From positions 1 through 30,145 of the forward strand of contig JBDLJE010000019.1 in assembly GCA_039714575.1 (NCBI GenBank): a stretch of DNA of 30,145 bases. The letters are read 5' to 3'. The notes beneath the pieces are model-generated. The model saw only the letters and a program-made list of their open reading frames with translations, searched no databases and was not told the DNA's origin. Source of the DNA: Sulfonitrofixus sp039714575. Lineage in GTDB: Bacteria > Campylobacterota > Campylobacteria > Campylobacterales > Sulfurimonadaceae. A program made the position numbers and the translations under genes. Each line of letters opens with the position of its first letter. The first letter of the stretch is position 1. This document shows positions 8,245-16,271 of the stretch, in pieces.

Positions 8245-8908
8245 AATGGAGGAGACTGTGTTTATCGAAGTTATGCCTTGCCTGTAAAAGCTCCTCATCA
8301 TGGTCAATAAAATACTTGTAACTTGAATACGACAGACTCTTTGTCATCTTCTGATTGACGATCTTCCGTATGGCGGTAAGGTTGACACCCAGGTTGAGAA
8401 GTTCCATGATCTCGTCTCGATGCGAGTCCAATGCCCGCTCCCTGTTTTTATGCCCCTTGGGCCGGCCGAGTTTGATCCCTTTGGCTTTTACCGCTGCAAG
8501 ACCCTCTTTTGTCCGTGTCGAGATAAAAGCTCTCTCTGCCTCAGCAAAATAACCGTAGACCGTCAAAAGCTCTTGAAGTATTGGATTGTTTTTTGTTGTA
8601 CTTAACTCCGGCTGGTCTACAAATATGACACTGATCTCCTCTTTTTCAAGCGCCTCTATAAGGTTCAACACCTCCAGCATATTACGGCCAAGTCTGGAGA
8701 ACTCAGCCACAACGATCTTGTCACCCCTGGATACTCTGCTCAACAACAGCTCAATACGTTTTTGCTTGGCTGTTTTTTTAGAATAAGGCTGCACCTCGAT
8801 GAAGTCATCAATAACGCTGCCGTCATTCTGAGCGTATTGCAATATAAGGCTTTTCTGTTTTGTGAGCTCTTTATCGTCTTTAGAGACACGAAGATAACCG
8901 TATGTCAT
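8243..8908 (-). CDS. serine recombinase of the resolvase/invertase type
   Basis: Small serine site-specific recombinase. The N-terminal catalytic domain starts MTYGYLRVSKDD with the nucleophile Ser at about residue 8, and the catalytic arginine region is AEFSRLGRNMLEV (about 69-81). The long helix and linker follow, with GLAAVKAKGIKLGRPKGHKN, then a Hin-type helix-turn-helix (NLGVNLTAIRKIVNQ). I chose the ATG at 8908 (about 222 residues) because GGGG sits 5 nt upstream; a GTG two codons earlier overlaps that site. No transposase, integron or prophage gene is next to it, so it stands alone. Its stop codon is the first base of structured element 1. Its substrate is unknown; resolvase, invertase or element-mobilising roles are all possible. 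Confidence 0.88.
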   Translation of the reverse strand: MTYGYLRVSKDDKELTKQKSLILQYAQNDGSVIDDFIEVQPYSKKTAKQKRIELLLSRVSRGDKIVVAEFSRLGRNMLEVLNLIEALEKEEISVIFVDQPELSTTKNNPILQELLTVYGYFAEAERAFISTRTKEGLAAVKAKGIKLGRPKGHKNRERALDSHRDEIMELLNLGVNLTAIRKIVNQKMTKSLSYSSYKYFIDHDEELLQARHNFDKHSLLH

Positions 8909-8920
8909 AAACACCCCTTT

Positions 8921-8972
8921 TGCTATAAAATAGCATCAAATATAGTTTATTGTAGCAATATTTACTATTATA
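8921..8972 (-). promoter_or_regulatory. recombinase promoter -10 and dyad operator candidate
   Basis: A TATAAT -10 (minus strand) lies at 8972-8967, and a perfect dyad TGCTAT-aaa-ATAGCA at 8921-8935 sits between it and the GGGG ribosome binding site of the recombinase. The dyad may be an autoregulatory operator or a leader hairpin. No convincing -35 is visible. Confidence 0.5.
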
Positions 8973-9101
8973 TTCAAGCATTTATGTATAAATAGGCTTT
9001 CTAATACCAAGTAGCTAATCCAAAAGCAGCTTTCGACAAAAGCAGGATCTCATCGCAACTGGCTATTGAATACCGCTAGTCATACTCTGCAACCTACGTA
9101 T

Positions 9102-9923
9102 TTATATCCAAATATTGTCAAGCAGTCTGGTCGTCCCGCTGACGGCTTCGACCAAGATGATCGTATTGCCGATCTCCACCTTGTCGATAGGTTCAAAAGC
9201 GCGGTTGACAATGGTGACATACTCGACCTCCAGCGGTGCGAGAATACTAAGCATCTCTTCTCTTATCTCCTCTGCGCTGCACTCTTTACGCATCACCATC
9301 TGTGTTGCAATACGAAGCGACTTGATGATGTTAAGGGCTTCTGTCCGCTCCTGTCCACTCAGATAAACGTTGCGCGAGCTCATAGCAAGCCCGTCTTTTT
9401 CACGCACCGTATCCATCGGGACGATCTCTACGTTCATGAAAAGGTTTGCTGCCATCGTCTCGATAAGCATCAACTGCTGAGCATCTTTTTTGCCGAAATA
9501 GGCACGTGTCGGAGTAACGATGTTGAGCAGTTTATTGACCACCGTTAAGACACCGGAGAAGTGCCCGGGGCGTGAGGTGCCTTCCATGATATAGCCGCGA
9601 ACGTTCGGCGCGTTCAGACTCACTTCGTCTCTGCCGTACATAGAGTCGGCACTTGGATAGAAGAGGTAGTCGACACCGCTGAGTTCACACACCTTCTTGT
9701 CTGCCTCCTCTTTACGAGGATACGCATCGAGGTCTTCACCTTCCAAAAACTGTGTCGGGTTGACAAAGATGGAGACGACAACAGTATCATTCTCTTGTTT
9801 GGCGGTATCGATAAGGGTGCGGTGGCCAAGATGAAGGGCGCCCATTGTCGGTACAAAACCGACACTCCCCTGCTCTTGACGTAATAACTTTTGCAATTCA
9901 AGCGGTGAATGTACAATCCTCAT
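9102..9923 (-). CDS. panC: pantothenate synthetase
   Basis: ATP-dependent ligase joining pantoate and beta-alanine to make pantothenate, in the coenzyme A pathway, cytosolic. Signatures are VPTMGALHLGH (HIGH-like nucleotide site, about residues 24-34), FVNPTQFLEGEDLDAYPR, the central GHFSGVLTVVNKLLNIV and AYFGKKDAQQL, and the KMSKS-like REKDGLAMSSRNVYL (about residues 173-187). The 273-residue length is normal. It is divergent from prfB with a 58-bp shared promoter region. No other pan gene lies in the window. The ATG has only a weak purine-rich ribosome binding site. Confidence 0.97.
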   Translation of the reverse strand: MRIVHSPLELQKLLRQEQGSVGFVPTMGALHLGHRTLIDTAKQENDTVVVSIFVNPTQFLEGEDLDAYPRKEEADKKVCELSGVDYLFYPSADSMYGRDEVSLNAPNVRGYIMEGTSRPGHFSGVLTVVNKLLNIVTPTRAYFGKKDAQQLMLIETMAANLFMNVEIVPMDTVREKDGLAMSSRNVYLSGQERTEALNIIKSLRIATQMVMRKECSAEEIREEMLSILAPLEVEYVTIVNRAFEPIDKVEIGNTIILVEAVSGTTRLLDNIWI

Positions 9924-9943
9924 CTTTTTAAGCCCCTATAGAA

Positions 9944-9949
9944 TATAAT
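9944..9949 (+). promoter_or_regulatory. -10 box for prfB in the panC-prfB divergent spacer
   Basis: A perfect TATAAT lies 32 nt before the prfB ATG, in an AT-rich 58-bp divergent spacer. On the other strand TATATT and TCTATA in the same place could serve panC. No clear -35 is seen. Confidence 0.6.
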
Positions 9950-9981
9950 CGCAATTATATCTAAGAAATATTGGACAACCT

Positions 9982-11079
9982 ATGGACCATTACGAATATA
10001 CAGAACTGTTAAAAACTTTAAGCACCAAAATGGACAATATTGCCGGTGTTGTTCAGCCTGACAAGATAAAAGAGCAGCTTAAAGAGATCGAAGCACTCGA
10101 GAACTCTGACGGCTTCTGGAACGATGCTGCCAATGCCGCTAATGTGCAAAAAGAGAAGACGCAGCTAGAGCGTAAACTTGAGAAGTTCAGTGTTGCACAA
10201 AATGCACTGAGCGATGCAGAAGATCTTTATGAGATGGGCAAAGAGGAGAAAGACGAAGAGACGATAGAGATGCTCTTCTCCGAAGCTGAGTCACTGGATG
10301 AACAGGTCAAGAGCATGGAGGTCTCTATGCTTTTAAGCGGACCGCAAGACGCAAACAATGCCATCGTCTCTATCCACCCCGGTGCCGGCGGAACAGAGTC
10401 CCAGGACTGGGCGGCGATGCTGCTTCGTATGTACACCCGCTGGGCAGAACGCCATGACTTTAAGATCGAAAAGATGGATTACCAGGCAGGTGACGAAGCC
10501 GGGATCAAAGATGCGACGATCATTATCCGCGGCGAGAACGCCTACGGCTACCTGAAGGTCGAAAACGGCATCCACCGTTTAGTCCGCATCAGCCCTTTTG
10601 ACTCCAATGCCAAGCGCCACACCTCATTTGCCTCGGTGATGGTCTCGCCTGAGATCGAAGATGACATCGACATCGTCATCGAAGACAAAGATATCCGCAT
10701 CGACACCTACCGTGCTTCGGGTGCGGGCGGTCAGCATGTCAATAAAACGGAGTCGGCTATCCGCATCACCCACATCGAGACAAACATCGTCGTCCAGTGT
10801 CAAAATGACCGCTCTCAACACAAAAACAAAGCAGCTGCGATGAAGATGCTGAAGTCCCGTCTTTATGAGTACGAGATGGCGCTTAAACAAGCTGAGATCG
10901 ACGGTGTTGAGAAGAGCGAGATCGGCTGGGGACATCAGATCCGCTCTTATGTCATGCAGCCCTACCAGCAGGTCAAAGACACCCGCTCCAATGAAGCCTA
11001 CTCGCAGGTAACAGCTATCTTGGATGGCGATATCGACAAGATGCTTGAGGGCGTGCTCATTGCCCAGGGTCGAGCTTAA
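9982..11079 (+). CDS. prfB: peptide chain release factor 2
   Basis: Class I release factor that reads UAA and UGA stop codons and triggers peptidyl-tRNA hydrolysis on the ribosome. The peptidyl-transferase motif GGQ occurs in ASGAGGQHVNKTESA (about residues 246-260), and the RF2-type recognition motif SPF occurs in RISPFDSNAKRH (about residue 203), which rules out RF1 (PxT). It is 365 residues long. The reading frame is continuous from ATG to stop, so the programmed +1 frameshift found in many bacterial prfB genes is absent, as expected for Campylobacterota. Expression is therefore not autoregulated by that route. bpt follows 62 nt downstream. Confidence 0.97.
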   Translation: MDHYEYTELLKTLSTKMDNIAGVVQPDKIKEQLKEIEALENSDGFWNDAANAANVQKEKTQLERKLEKFSVAQNALSDAEDLYEMGKEEKDEETIEMLFSEAESLDEQVKSMEVSMLLSGPQDANNAIVSIHPGAGGTESQDWAAMLLRMYTRWAERHDFKIEKMDYQAGDEAGIKDATIIIRGENAYGYLKVENGIHRLVRISPFDSNAKRHTSFASVMVSPEIEDDIDIVIEDKDIRIDTYRASGAGGQHVNKTESAIRITHIETNIVVQCQNDRSQHKNKAAAMKMLKSRLYEYEMALKQAEIDGVEKSEIGWGHQIRSYVMQPYQQVKDTRSNEAYSQVTAILDGDIDKMLEGVLIAQGRA

Positions 11080-11141
11080 AGTAGAGAGAGTCCCTTTAAG
11101 ACTTATCTTCGGCTAACCCAAAAACAACTAAAATATATCCT

Positions 11142-11885
11142 ATGAATCACCTGCTAAAAGAGTGCGCACTCTCTGAAGAGTGCTCTTATATCTCCGGACT
11201 GAACCAGACCACCCATTATAAGATCATCCATGAGTGCGACATAGAGTATAATGCCCATCTCATCGAGCGGGGCTGGCGTCGGTTCGGCAACATGTATTTT
11301 CGTCCGATGTGCGAGGGGTGTTCGGCTTGTGAGAGTATTAAGATCGATGTCAACAACTATGACTTCTCCAAGTCAGAACGCCGAGTCATTAAAAAGAATG
11401 CCCATATAAAAACTGTGTTACGTCGACCTACAGCCTCACATTCGCATATAGCACTCTTTGAGAAGTACCATGACTTTATGCATGACAAACGAGGGTGGGG
11501 CAAACAGGCCATCAACATCAAAAACTACTACATGTCTTTTGTCAACGGCTACAACGAATACGGCTACGAGGTGCTCTATTTTGATGAAGAGGAACTCATT
11601 GCTATCGACCTTATCGACATACTGCCTAACGGCATCTCATCCATCTACTTCTACTATGACCCCGACTACAGCCACCTCTCACTGGGAAAGTTCTCTATGC
11701 TGCGTCAGATCAGTTATGCCAAAGCAAACCATCTTGACTGGATCTATATGGGGTACTATGTGAAAGAGTGTCAAAGCCTTGCCTATAAAAGCGATTATAA
11801 ACCGTATTTGACCTTGGAGGGGAGTCCCAAAGAGAACGAGAGTCCTTATTGGTTCGAAAACAGAGAGAGCCTACTTAATACCTAG
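11142..11885 (+). CDS. bpt: aspartate/glutamate leucyltransferase (N-end rule aminoacyl-tRNA transferase)
   Basis: Transfers leucine from Leu-tRNA to N-terminal Asp or Glu of proteins, marking them for ClpAP-type degradation; Bpt is the bacterial ATE1 homologue. The 247-residue protein has the diagnostic YFRPMCEGCSACESIKIDV region (about residues 52-70) with clustered cysteines, and the C-terminal GNAT-like fold with YFYYDPDYSHLSLGKFSML and DWIYMGYYVKEC. A TAAAATATA -10-like sequence precedes the ATG directly, suggesting its own promoter or a very short leader. It ends by overlapping the convergent minus-strand gene by 15 nt. Confidence 0.93.
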   Translation: MNHLLKECALSEECSYISGLNQTTHYKIIHECDIEYNAHLIERGWRRFGNMYFRPMCEGCSACESIKIDVNNYDFSKSERRVIKKNAHIKTVLRRPTASHSHIALFEKYHDFMHDKRGWGKQAINIKNYYMSFVNGYNEYGYEVLYFDEEELIAIDLIDILPNGISSIYFYYDPDYSHLSLGKFSMLRQISYAKANHLDWIYMGYYVKECQSLAYKSDYKPYLTLEGSPKENESPYWFENRESLLNT

Positions 11886-12590
11886 CTCTTTTTTCTGTTT
11901 TTCAAGGATCTTTGCTTTTTCTTCTTGCTTCTCTTCTTCGACAGCACGCTCTAATGCTTCTGTCTTTGCCTTGTCTTGTGCACGCATACGTTTTTTGATC
12001 TCTTCATCCTTCTGGTTGACTTTTGTCTTGACTTTCGGAGCTGCTGCTGCACTCTTTGCACCGGTTGTACCCGACACTTTAGTTGCCTTTGTATCTCCCT
12101 TCTGTTTACCAAGATGACTTGCATACATCTTATCGAGAGTTGAAAGGTTGTGATCTTCGCCAAACTCTCCATAATAGTGCATAAGTTCCGTTTTGTAATC
12201 GTCAGGTTCAATAACACCGATGCTGATCATGGCATTGACCGTCTCACTGTCTTCGTCATTCATCGCCTCTGTAAAACGTTTTCGGCTGCTATCGACAATA
12301 GCGTCATGCTCTATAGAAAGTTTGCGAAGCTCTGCCAAATAAGCTTCTGCCTCCACAGTAACAGTTTCCGGATCGTTTTTGTCTATAACAAAACCCATCT
12401 TTTTTGTCTGTGCAACAGAAGCAATATAACTCTCAATAGCTGTAGTAAACTCCTGCATCGATGGTAACACCTTTAGTTTTTCAAACTTGACAGCATCATC
12501 ATAGATGACATCGCCCAAGGCGGCATAAGATTTGGGGTTTTGTGCAAACAGAGAGACTGAGAGCGTAAGTAATAGTAGAAAATTTTTCAT
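11871..12590 (-). CDS. secreted, highly charged protein of unknown function
   Basis: A 239-residue protein with a clear Sec signal peptide (MKNFLLLLTLSVSLFAQNPK, cleavage near residue 16). The mature part is mostly helical. The last 70 residues are dominated by Lys, Glu and Ala (KKRMRAQDKAKTEALERA), probably a coiled coil, after an Ala/Thr/Gly linker. I recognise no domain. It is convergent with bpt (15 nt overlap) and lies after fusA on the same strand, but fusA hairpins and an AT-rich spacer with TATAAC-like -10 sites separate them, so it probably has its own promoter. Confidence 0.75.
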   Translation of the reverse strand: MKNFLLLLTLSVSLFAQNPKSYAALGDVIYDDAVKFEKLKVLPSMQEFTTAIESYIASVAQTKKMGFVIDKNDPETVTVEAEAYLAELRKLSIEHDAIVDSSRKRFTEAMNDEDSETVNAMISIGVIEPDDYKTELMHYYGEFGEDHNLSTLDKMYASHLGKQKGDTKATKVSGTTGAKSAAAAPKVKTKVNQKDEEIKKRMRAQDKAKTEALERAVEEEKQEEKAKILEKQKKELGIK

Positions 12591-12712
12591 TGATAAGCCT
12601 AAAACATAAATAAATCATATTCTACAGTTATATTACTAAAAGAGATATATAAGTAACACAAAGATTATTATTGTTGAGAGGAAAAGAGCTTTAGAAGGCA
12701 AAGGGATAAACA

Positions 12713-12751
12713 TTCCTGGCAGCTGTCAGGAACAGTGACTCCGAAGAGTCA
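12713..12751 (-). terminator. paired hairpins after fusA, probable terminator or stabiliser
   Basis: On the transcript, TGACTC-TTCG-GAGTCA (12751-12736) forms a hairpin with a C(UUCG)G tetraloop, followed by TTCCTG and CAGGAA (12732-12713) around an 8-nt loop. Only short T-runs follow, so termination may be weak or RNA-end protecting. They lie just after the fusA stop at the end of the str operon. Confidence 0.55.
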
Positions 12752-12766
12752 AAGGAGTGTAAGGGA

Positions 12767-14857
12767 CTAGCCGTTACGCTTTTTCTGAATCTCTTCAGAT
12801 ACGTTACGCGGAACCTCTTCATAGTGATCGAATTCCATAGCGTATGTTGCACGACCCTGAGTCGCAGAACGAAGGTCAGTTGAGTAACCGAACATCTCAG
12901 AAAGAGGAACGAATGCATCAACGATCTTGTTACCGGCACGGTCACCCATGCTGTTAACTTGACCACGACGACGGTTAAGGTCACCGATAACGTCACCCAT
13001 GTAGTCCTCAGGAACTTCAACTTCAACTTTCATCATCGGCTCTAGGATAGATGGCTGTGCCTTACGACATGCCTCTTTGAAGCCCATAGATGCTGCAAGT
13101 TTAAACGCCATCTCATTCGAGTCAACGTCGTGGTATGAACCATCATAAAGTGTAACATCAACGTCTTCCATCGGGTAACCCGCAAGAACACCTGTCTGCA
13201 TCGCTTCTGAACAGCCTTTTTCAACAGCCGGGATAAATTCACGAGGAACTGATCCACCTTTAATGTTGTTGTGGAAGACAAAACCTGTATCTGCTTCACC
13301 CGGCTTAACTGTAAGGTAAACATGACCGAACTGACCACGACCACCAGACTGCTTAGCGTATTTGTACTCTTGGTTCACTTCATCTTTGATAGACTCACGG
13401 TAAGAAACCTGTGGTGCACCAACTTCTGCCTCAACCTTGAACTCACGCTTCATACGGTCAACAAGGATCTCAAGGTGAAGCTCACCCATTCCGGAGATGA
13501 TCGTCTGACCAGACTCATCGTCAGTGTGAACACGGAAAGATGGATCTTCTGCCGCTAGTTTACCCAGTGCAATACCCATTTTTTCCTGGTCAGCTTTCGT
13601 TTTCGGCTCAACAGCAACTGAGATAACCGGATCCGGGAAGTCCATTCTCTCAAGAACAACTTTCTCTTCCGGAGCACATAGTGTATCACCAGTAGTCGTT
13701 GACTTAAGACCAACAACCGCACCGATCTCACCAGCGTAGATAGTCTTGACCTCTTCACGCTTGATAGCGTGCATCTTAACGATACGGCCGATACGCTCTT
13801 TTTTGTCTTTAGTCGTGTTGTGAACGTATGAACCTGAATCCAATGAACCACGGTATACACGAACAAATGTAAGAACACCGACAAATGGATCCGTCATGAT
13901 CTTGAACGCTAGTGCAGCAAACGCACCATCGTCAGTTGATGGGACTTCTACTTCAACCTCTTCATCGTCCATCATCGTACCCTTGATAGCCTCAGACTCT
14001 ACTGGAGAAGGAAGGTAAGCGACAACAGCATCAAGTAGTGTCTGAACACCCTTGTTCTTAAATGCTGTACCCACTGTCATAGGAACGATGTGCATGCCAA
14101 GTGTAGCTGCCTTGATCGCTGCAGCGATCTCTTCTTCAGCAATCTCTTCACCCTCTAGGAACTTCTCCATAAGCTCTTCGTTACCATCTACAGAAGCGAT
14201 CTCTTCGATCATCTTCTCACGGTACTCTTCAGCTTTTTCCATCATATCTTCACGGATATCCTGTGTGTGGTATGCAGAACCCATAGCTGCTTCAGCATCC
14301 CAAACGATCTCTTTCATCTTAACAAGGTCAACAACACCCTCGAACTGATCTTCAGCACCGATAGGAAGCTGAATAGGCACTGGGTTACCCTTAAGACGCT
14401 CTATAATCTGACGCTCAACTTCATAGAAGTCTGCACCCGTTCTGTCATACTTGTTAACAAAAACGATCGAAGGAACCTTGTAACGGTTACGCTGACGCCA
14501 TACTGTCTCAGATTGCGGCTGAACACCACCAACAGCACAGAAAACAGAGACTGCACCGTCAAGAACACGCATAGAACGCTCAACTTCAATTGTAAAGTCA
14601 ACGTGACCCGGAGTATCAATGATATTGATCTGTTTTTTGTCCCACTCACAAGTCGTTGCAGCAGAAGTAATCGTAATACCACGCTCTTGCTCTTGCTCCA
14701 TCCAGTCCATAGTCGCTGCACCGTCGTGAACCTCACCGATCTTGTGCTCTACACCTGTATAAAAAAGGATACGCTCTGTAGTTGTTGTCTTACCTGCATC
14801 AATGTGTGCAGCAATACCGATGTTTCTTACATCAGCTAATTTATGAGATCTTGCCAT
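12767..14857 (-). CDS. fusA: translation elongation factor G
   Basis: Ribosomal translocase GTPase. G1 is AHIDAGKTT (about residues 17-25), the switch I region is EQERGITITSAA, G3 is DTPGHVDFTIEVERSMRVLDG, and G4 is VNKYDRTGAD. Domain IV/V signatures include SGGRGQFGHVYL and a tail ending VSEEIQKKRNG. The 696-residue length is normal. G4 reads NKYD where EF-G usually has NKMD; NKxD is retained, so activity should be intact. It is the last gene of rpsL-rpsG-fusA. The 149-nt spacer from rpsG contains two strong hairpins and has AGGA before the ATG. Confidence 0.98.
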   Translation of the reverse strand: MARSHKLADVRNIGIAAHIDAGKTTTTERILFYTGVEHKIGEVHDGAATMDWMEQEQERGITITSAATTCEWDKKQINIIDTPGHVDFTIEVERSMRVLDGAVSVFCAVGGVQPQSETVWRQRNRYKVPSIVFVNKYDRTGADFYEVERQIIERLKGNPVPIQLPIGAEDQFEGVVDLVKMKEIVWDAEAAMGSAYHTQDIREDMMEKAEEYREKMIEEIASVDGNEELMEKFLEGEEIAEEEIAAAIKAATLGMHIVPMTVGTAFKNKGVQTLLDAVVAYLPSPVESEAIKGTMMDDEEVEVEVPSTDDGAFAALAFKIMTDPFVGVLTFVRVYRGSLDSGSYVHNTTKDKKERIGRIVKMHAIKREEVKTIYAGEIGAVVGLKSTTTGDTLCAPEEKVVLERMDFPDPVISVAVEPKTKADQEKMGIALGKLAAEDPSFRVHTDDESGQTIISGMGELHLEILVDRMKREFKVEAEVGAPQVSYRESIKDEVNQEYKYAKQSGGRGQFGHVYLTVKPGEADTGFVFHNNIKGGSVPREFIPAVEKGCSEAMQTGVLAGYPMEDVDVTLYDGSYHDVDSNEMAFKLAASMGFKEACRKAQPSILEPMMKVEVEVPEDYMGDVIGDLNRRRGQVNSMGDRAGNKIVDAFVPLSEMFGYSTDLRSATQGRATYAMEFDHYEEVPRNVSEEIQKKRNG

Positions 14858-14886
14858 AGTTATTGTCCTATATAGTTATTTCGAAA

Positions 14887-14955
14887 ATCGGAAATCGGAA
14901 ATCGGAAAAAAGAGTCTATGCTCTGCTTTCCGCTTTCCGTTTCTCGTTTTCCGAT
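14887..14955. repeat. inverted heptanucleotide array forming a long hairpin between rpsG and fusA
   Basis: The left arm is (ATCGGAA)x3 at 14887-14907. The right arm is four 7-nt units of TTTCCGN type (TTTCCGC, TTTCCGT, TTCTCGT, TTTCCGA) at 14927-14954. The arms pair around a smaller AGAG-tctatg-CTCT hairpin. Both arms keep a 7-nt period, so the stem can slide in 7-nt registers. It lies inside the rpsG-fusA transcript. Confidence 0.85.
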
Positions 14956-14962
14956 AAGGGTT

Positions 14963-14989
14963 GTCCGGGTCTGCAAACAGAAACCGGAC
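14963..14989. other. second hairpin in the rpsG-fusA spacer
   Basis: GTCCGG (14963-14968) pairs with CCGGAC (14984-14989), with an inner CTG/CAG pairing around a CAAA loop. It lies 17 nt after the rpsG stop in the transcript, before the heptamer hairpin. There is no U-run, so a processing or attenuation site is more likely than a terminator. Confidence 0.6.
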
Positions 14990-15006
14990 GGTCGAGAAGG
15001 TCTATA

Positions 15007-15474
15007 TTACCAGCGGTAGTGAGCAAATGCTTTATTTGCTTCTGCCATACGGTAAGTATCTTCTTTCTTCTTGAATGCTGAACCTTTGTCAGTTGCAGCT
15101 TCCATAAGTTCATTAGCCAAACGCTCAGCCATTGTACGCTCGTTACGCTTGCGCGCAGCGTCAATGATCCAACGTAGTGCCAATGAAAGTTGACGTACAG
15201 GACGAACTTCTACTGGAACTTGGTATGTTGCCCCACCTACACGACGTGATTTTACTTCAATCACTGGTTTGATGTTGTCAATCGCTGCATTGAACACTTC
15301 TACACCTGGAGTTTCACCACGTGAAGAGATGATGTCCAGTGCAGAGTACATGATCTTTTCAGCTGTACTTTTTTTACCATCAAGCATTACTTTGTTGATG
15401 AATTTTGTAACAATTTTACTTCCGTAGATCGGATCTGGCATGATCTCACGTACGGGTGCTTTTCTTCTTCTCAT
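15007..15474 (-). CDS. rpsG: 30S ribosomal protein S7
   Basis: Primary binder of the 3' major domain of 16S rRNA and part of the 30S head and exit-site region. The sequence starts MRRRKAPVREIMPDPIYGSK and has the typical VTKFINKVMLDGKKSTAEKI, IKPVIEVKSRRVGGATYQVP and RKRNERTMAERLANEL stretches. The 155-residue length is normal. GAAGGA lies 6 nt before the ATG. The 120-nt spacer after rpsL has a small GCTC-AGGT-GAGC hairpin, a possible site of S7 translational feedback, which is inference. Confidence 0.98.
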   Translation of the reverse strand: MRRRKAPVREIMPDPIYGSKIVTKFINKVMLDGKKSTAEKIMYSALDIISSRGETPGVEVFNAAIDNIKPVIEVKSRRVGGATYQVPVEVRPVRQLSLALRWIIDAARKRNERTMAERLANELMEAATDKGSAFKKKEDTYRMAEANKAFAHYRW

Positions 15475-15594
15475 AAGAGTTCCTTCAATTTTAAAAATTT
15501 ACTCAAAGACTTAGTCTCTGTATTGTCCCCTACAAAAATACTCTTCTCAGCTCACCTGAGCATCGAAGTTATTGCGTAGTAAACGACCTGTTGG

Positions 15595-15966
15595 TTACTT
15601 AGGCTTCTTAGTTCCGTATTTAGAACGAGCTACAGTACGGCCAGAAACACCAGCAGTATCAAGTGCACCACGAACGATGTGATACTTAACACCAGGTAGA
15701 TCTTTTACACGACCACCACGTACAAGAACGATAGAGTGCTCTTGAAGGTTGTGACCCTCACCACCGATATACGAAATAACTTCGAATCCAGAAGTAAGAC
15801 GGACTTTAGCTACTTTACGTAGAGCCGAGTTTGGTTTTTTTGGTGTAGTTGTGTAAACACGAGTACATACACCGCGACGCTGAGGACAAGATACCAGTGC
15901 AGCAGATTTTGATTTCTTAACTACACGCTTGCGCTCTTTACGAATCAATTGGTTGATTGTAGGCAT
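15595..15966 (-). CDS. rpsL: 30S ribosomal protein S12
   Basis: Decoding-centre protein of the 30S subunit. It has the typical MPTINQLIRKERKRV start, TTTPKKPNSALRKVAKVRL (the lysine-proline-asparagine loop where streptomycin-resistance changes arise, here wild type), GGEGHNLQEHSIVLVRGGRVKDLPG and the basic tail SKYGTKKPK. It is 123 residues long. AAAGGA precedes the ATG. First gene of rpsL-rpsG-fusA, with its own TATAAT promoter element at 16026-16031. Confidence 0.98.
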   Translation of the reverse strand: MPTINQLIRKERKRVVKKSKSAALVSCPQRRGVCTRVYTTTPKKPNSALRKVAKVRLTSGFEVISYIGGEGHNLQEHSIVLVRGGRVKDLPGVKYHIVRGALDTAGVSGRTVARSKYGTKKPK

Positions 15967-16025
15967 ACAATTCCTTTATAAAATAAGTTCCAGTAGATTA
16001 CCCACGAGGGAGTAATAAACGCGGG

Positions 16026-16031
16026 ATTATA
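16026..16031 (-). promoter_or_regulatory. -10 box of the rpsL-rpsG-fusA operon
   Basis: A minus-strand TATAAT in the context TTTTAGTATAATCCCG, 60 nt before the rpsL ATG. The sequence upstream is T-rich without a consensus -35. It gives the str operon an independent promoter, needed here because the rhodanese gene and element 2 separate it from rpoC. Confidence 0.75.
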
Positions 16032-16099
16032 CTAAAATCAGGATAAATAGTAGCTTTAATAGAATGGTTAGGTTGCTTGCGAGTTAAGTGATGTGTAGT

Positions 16100-16127
16100 G
16101 TTACAAGTTACAAGTTACAAGTTACAA
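16100..16127 (+). repeat. heptanucleotide tandem repeat (GTTACAA)x4
   Basis: Four perfect GTTACAA units, ending 34 nt before structured element 2. The sequence directly after the array (AAGATAGCGAA, then CATC) resembles that after the heptamer array beside element 1. The array is in the upstream region of the rpsL promoter on the minus strand. Confidence 0.9.
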
Positions 16128-16161
16128 AAGATAGCGAAGTACATCATAAACCGACTAATCC

Positions 16162-16271
16162 ATAAAAGTCACAGATTTGGTGTAGGTTGTGTTCAACTCT
16201 GACCGATAGCGCACTACTGTGCGTGGAGAGTCTGAGTTGGACGCAAGATGCGCCGAAGCTGTGACTTTTAT
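16162..16271. repeat. dispersed structured element, copy 2
   Basis: The best-paired copy. ATAAAAGTCACAG (16162-16174) and CTGTGACTTTTAT (16259-16271) form a perfect 13-bp outer stem. Inside are TTTGGTGT with GCGCCGAA, GTGTTCAACTC with GAGTTGGACGC, GAC with GTC, and the apical GCGCAC-TACT-GTGCGT hairpin. The right end contains the TAA stop of the rhodanese gene. Total length is 110 bp. Confidence 0.88.

Noticed and set aside
8995..9082. Imperfect direct repeats (GGCTTTCTAATACC and GGCTATTGAATACC) between the recombinase and panC as attachment sites
   Set aside because: The match is short and imperfect, has no inverted core expected for serine recombinase sites, and nothing mobile lies between the copies.
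9982..10070. A programmed +1 frameshift site in prfB
   Set aside because: The frame is continuous from ATG through the conserved domains; there is no in-frame UGA after a CUU-type slippery site.
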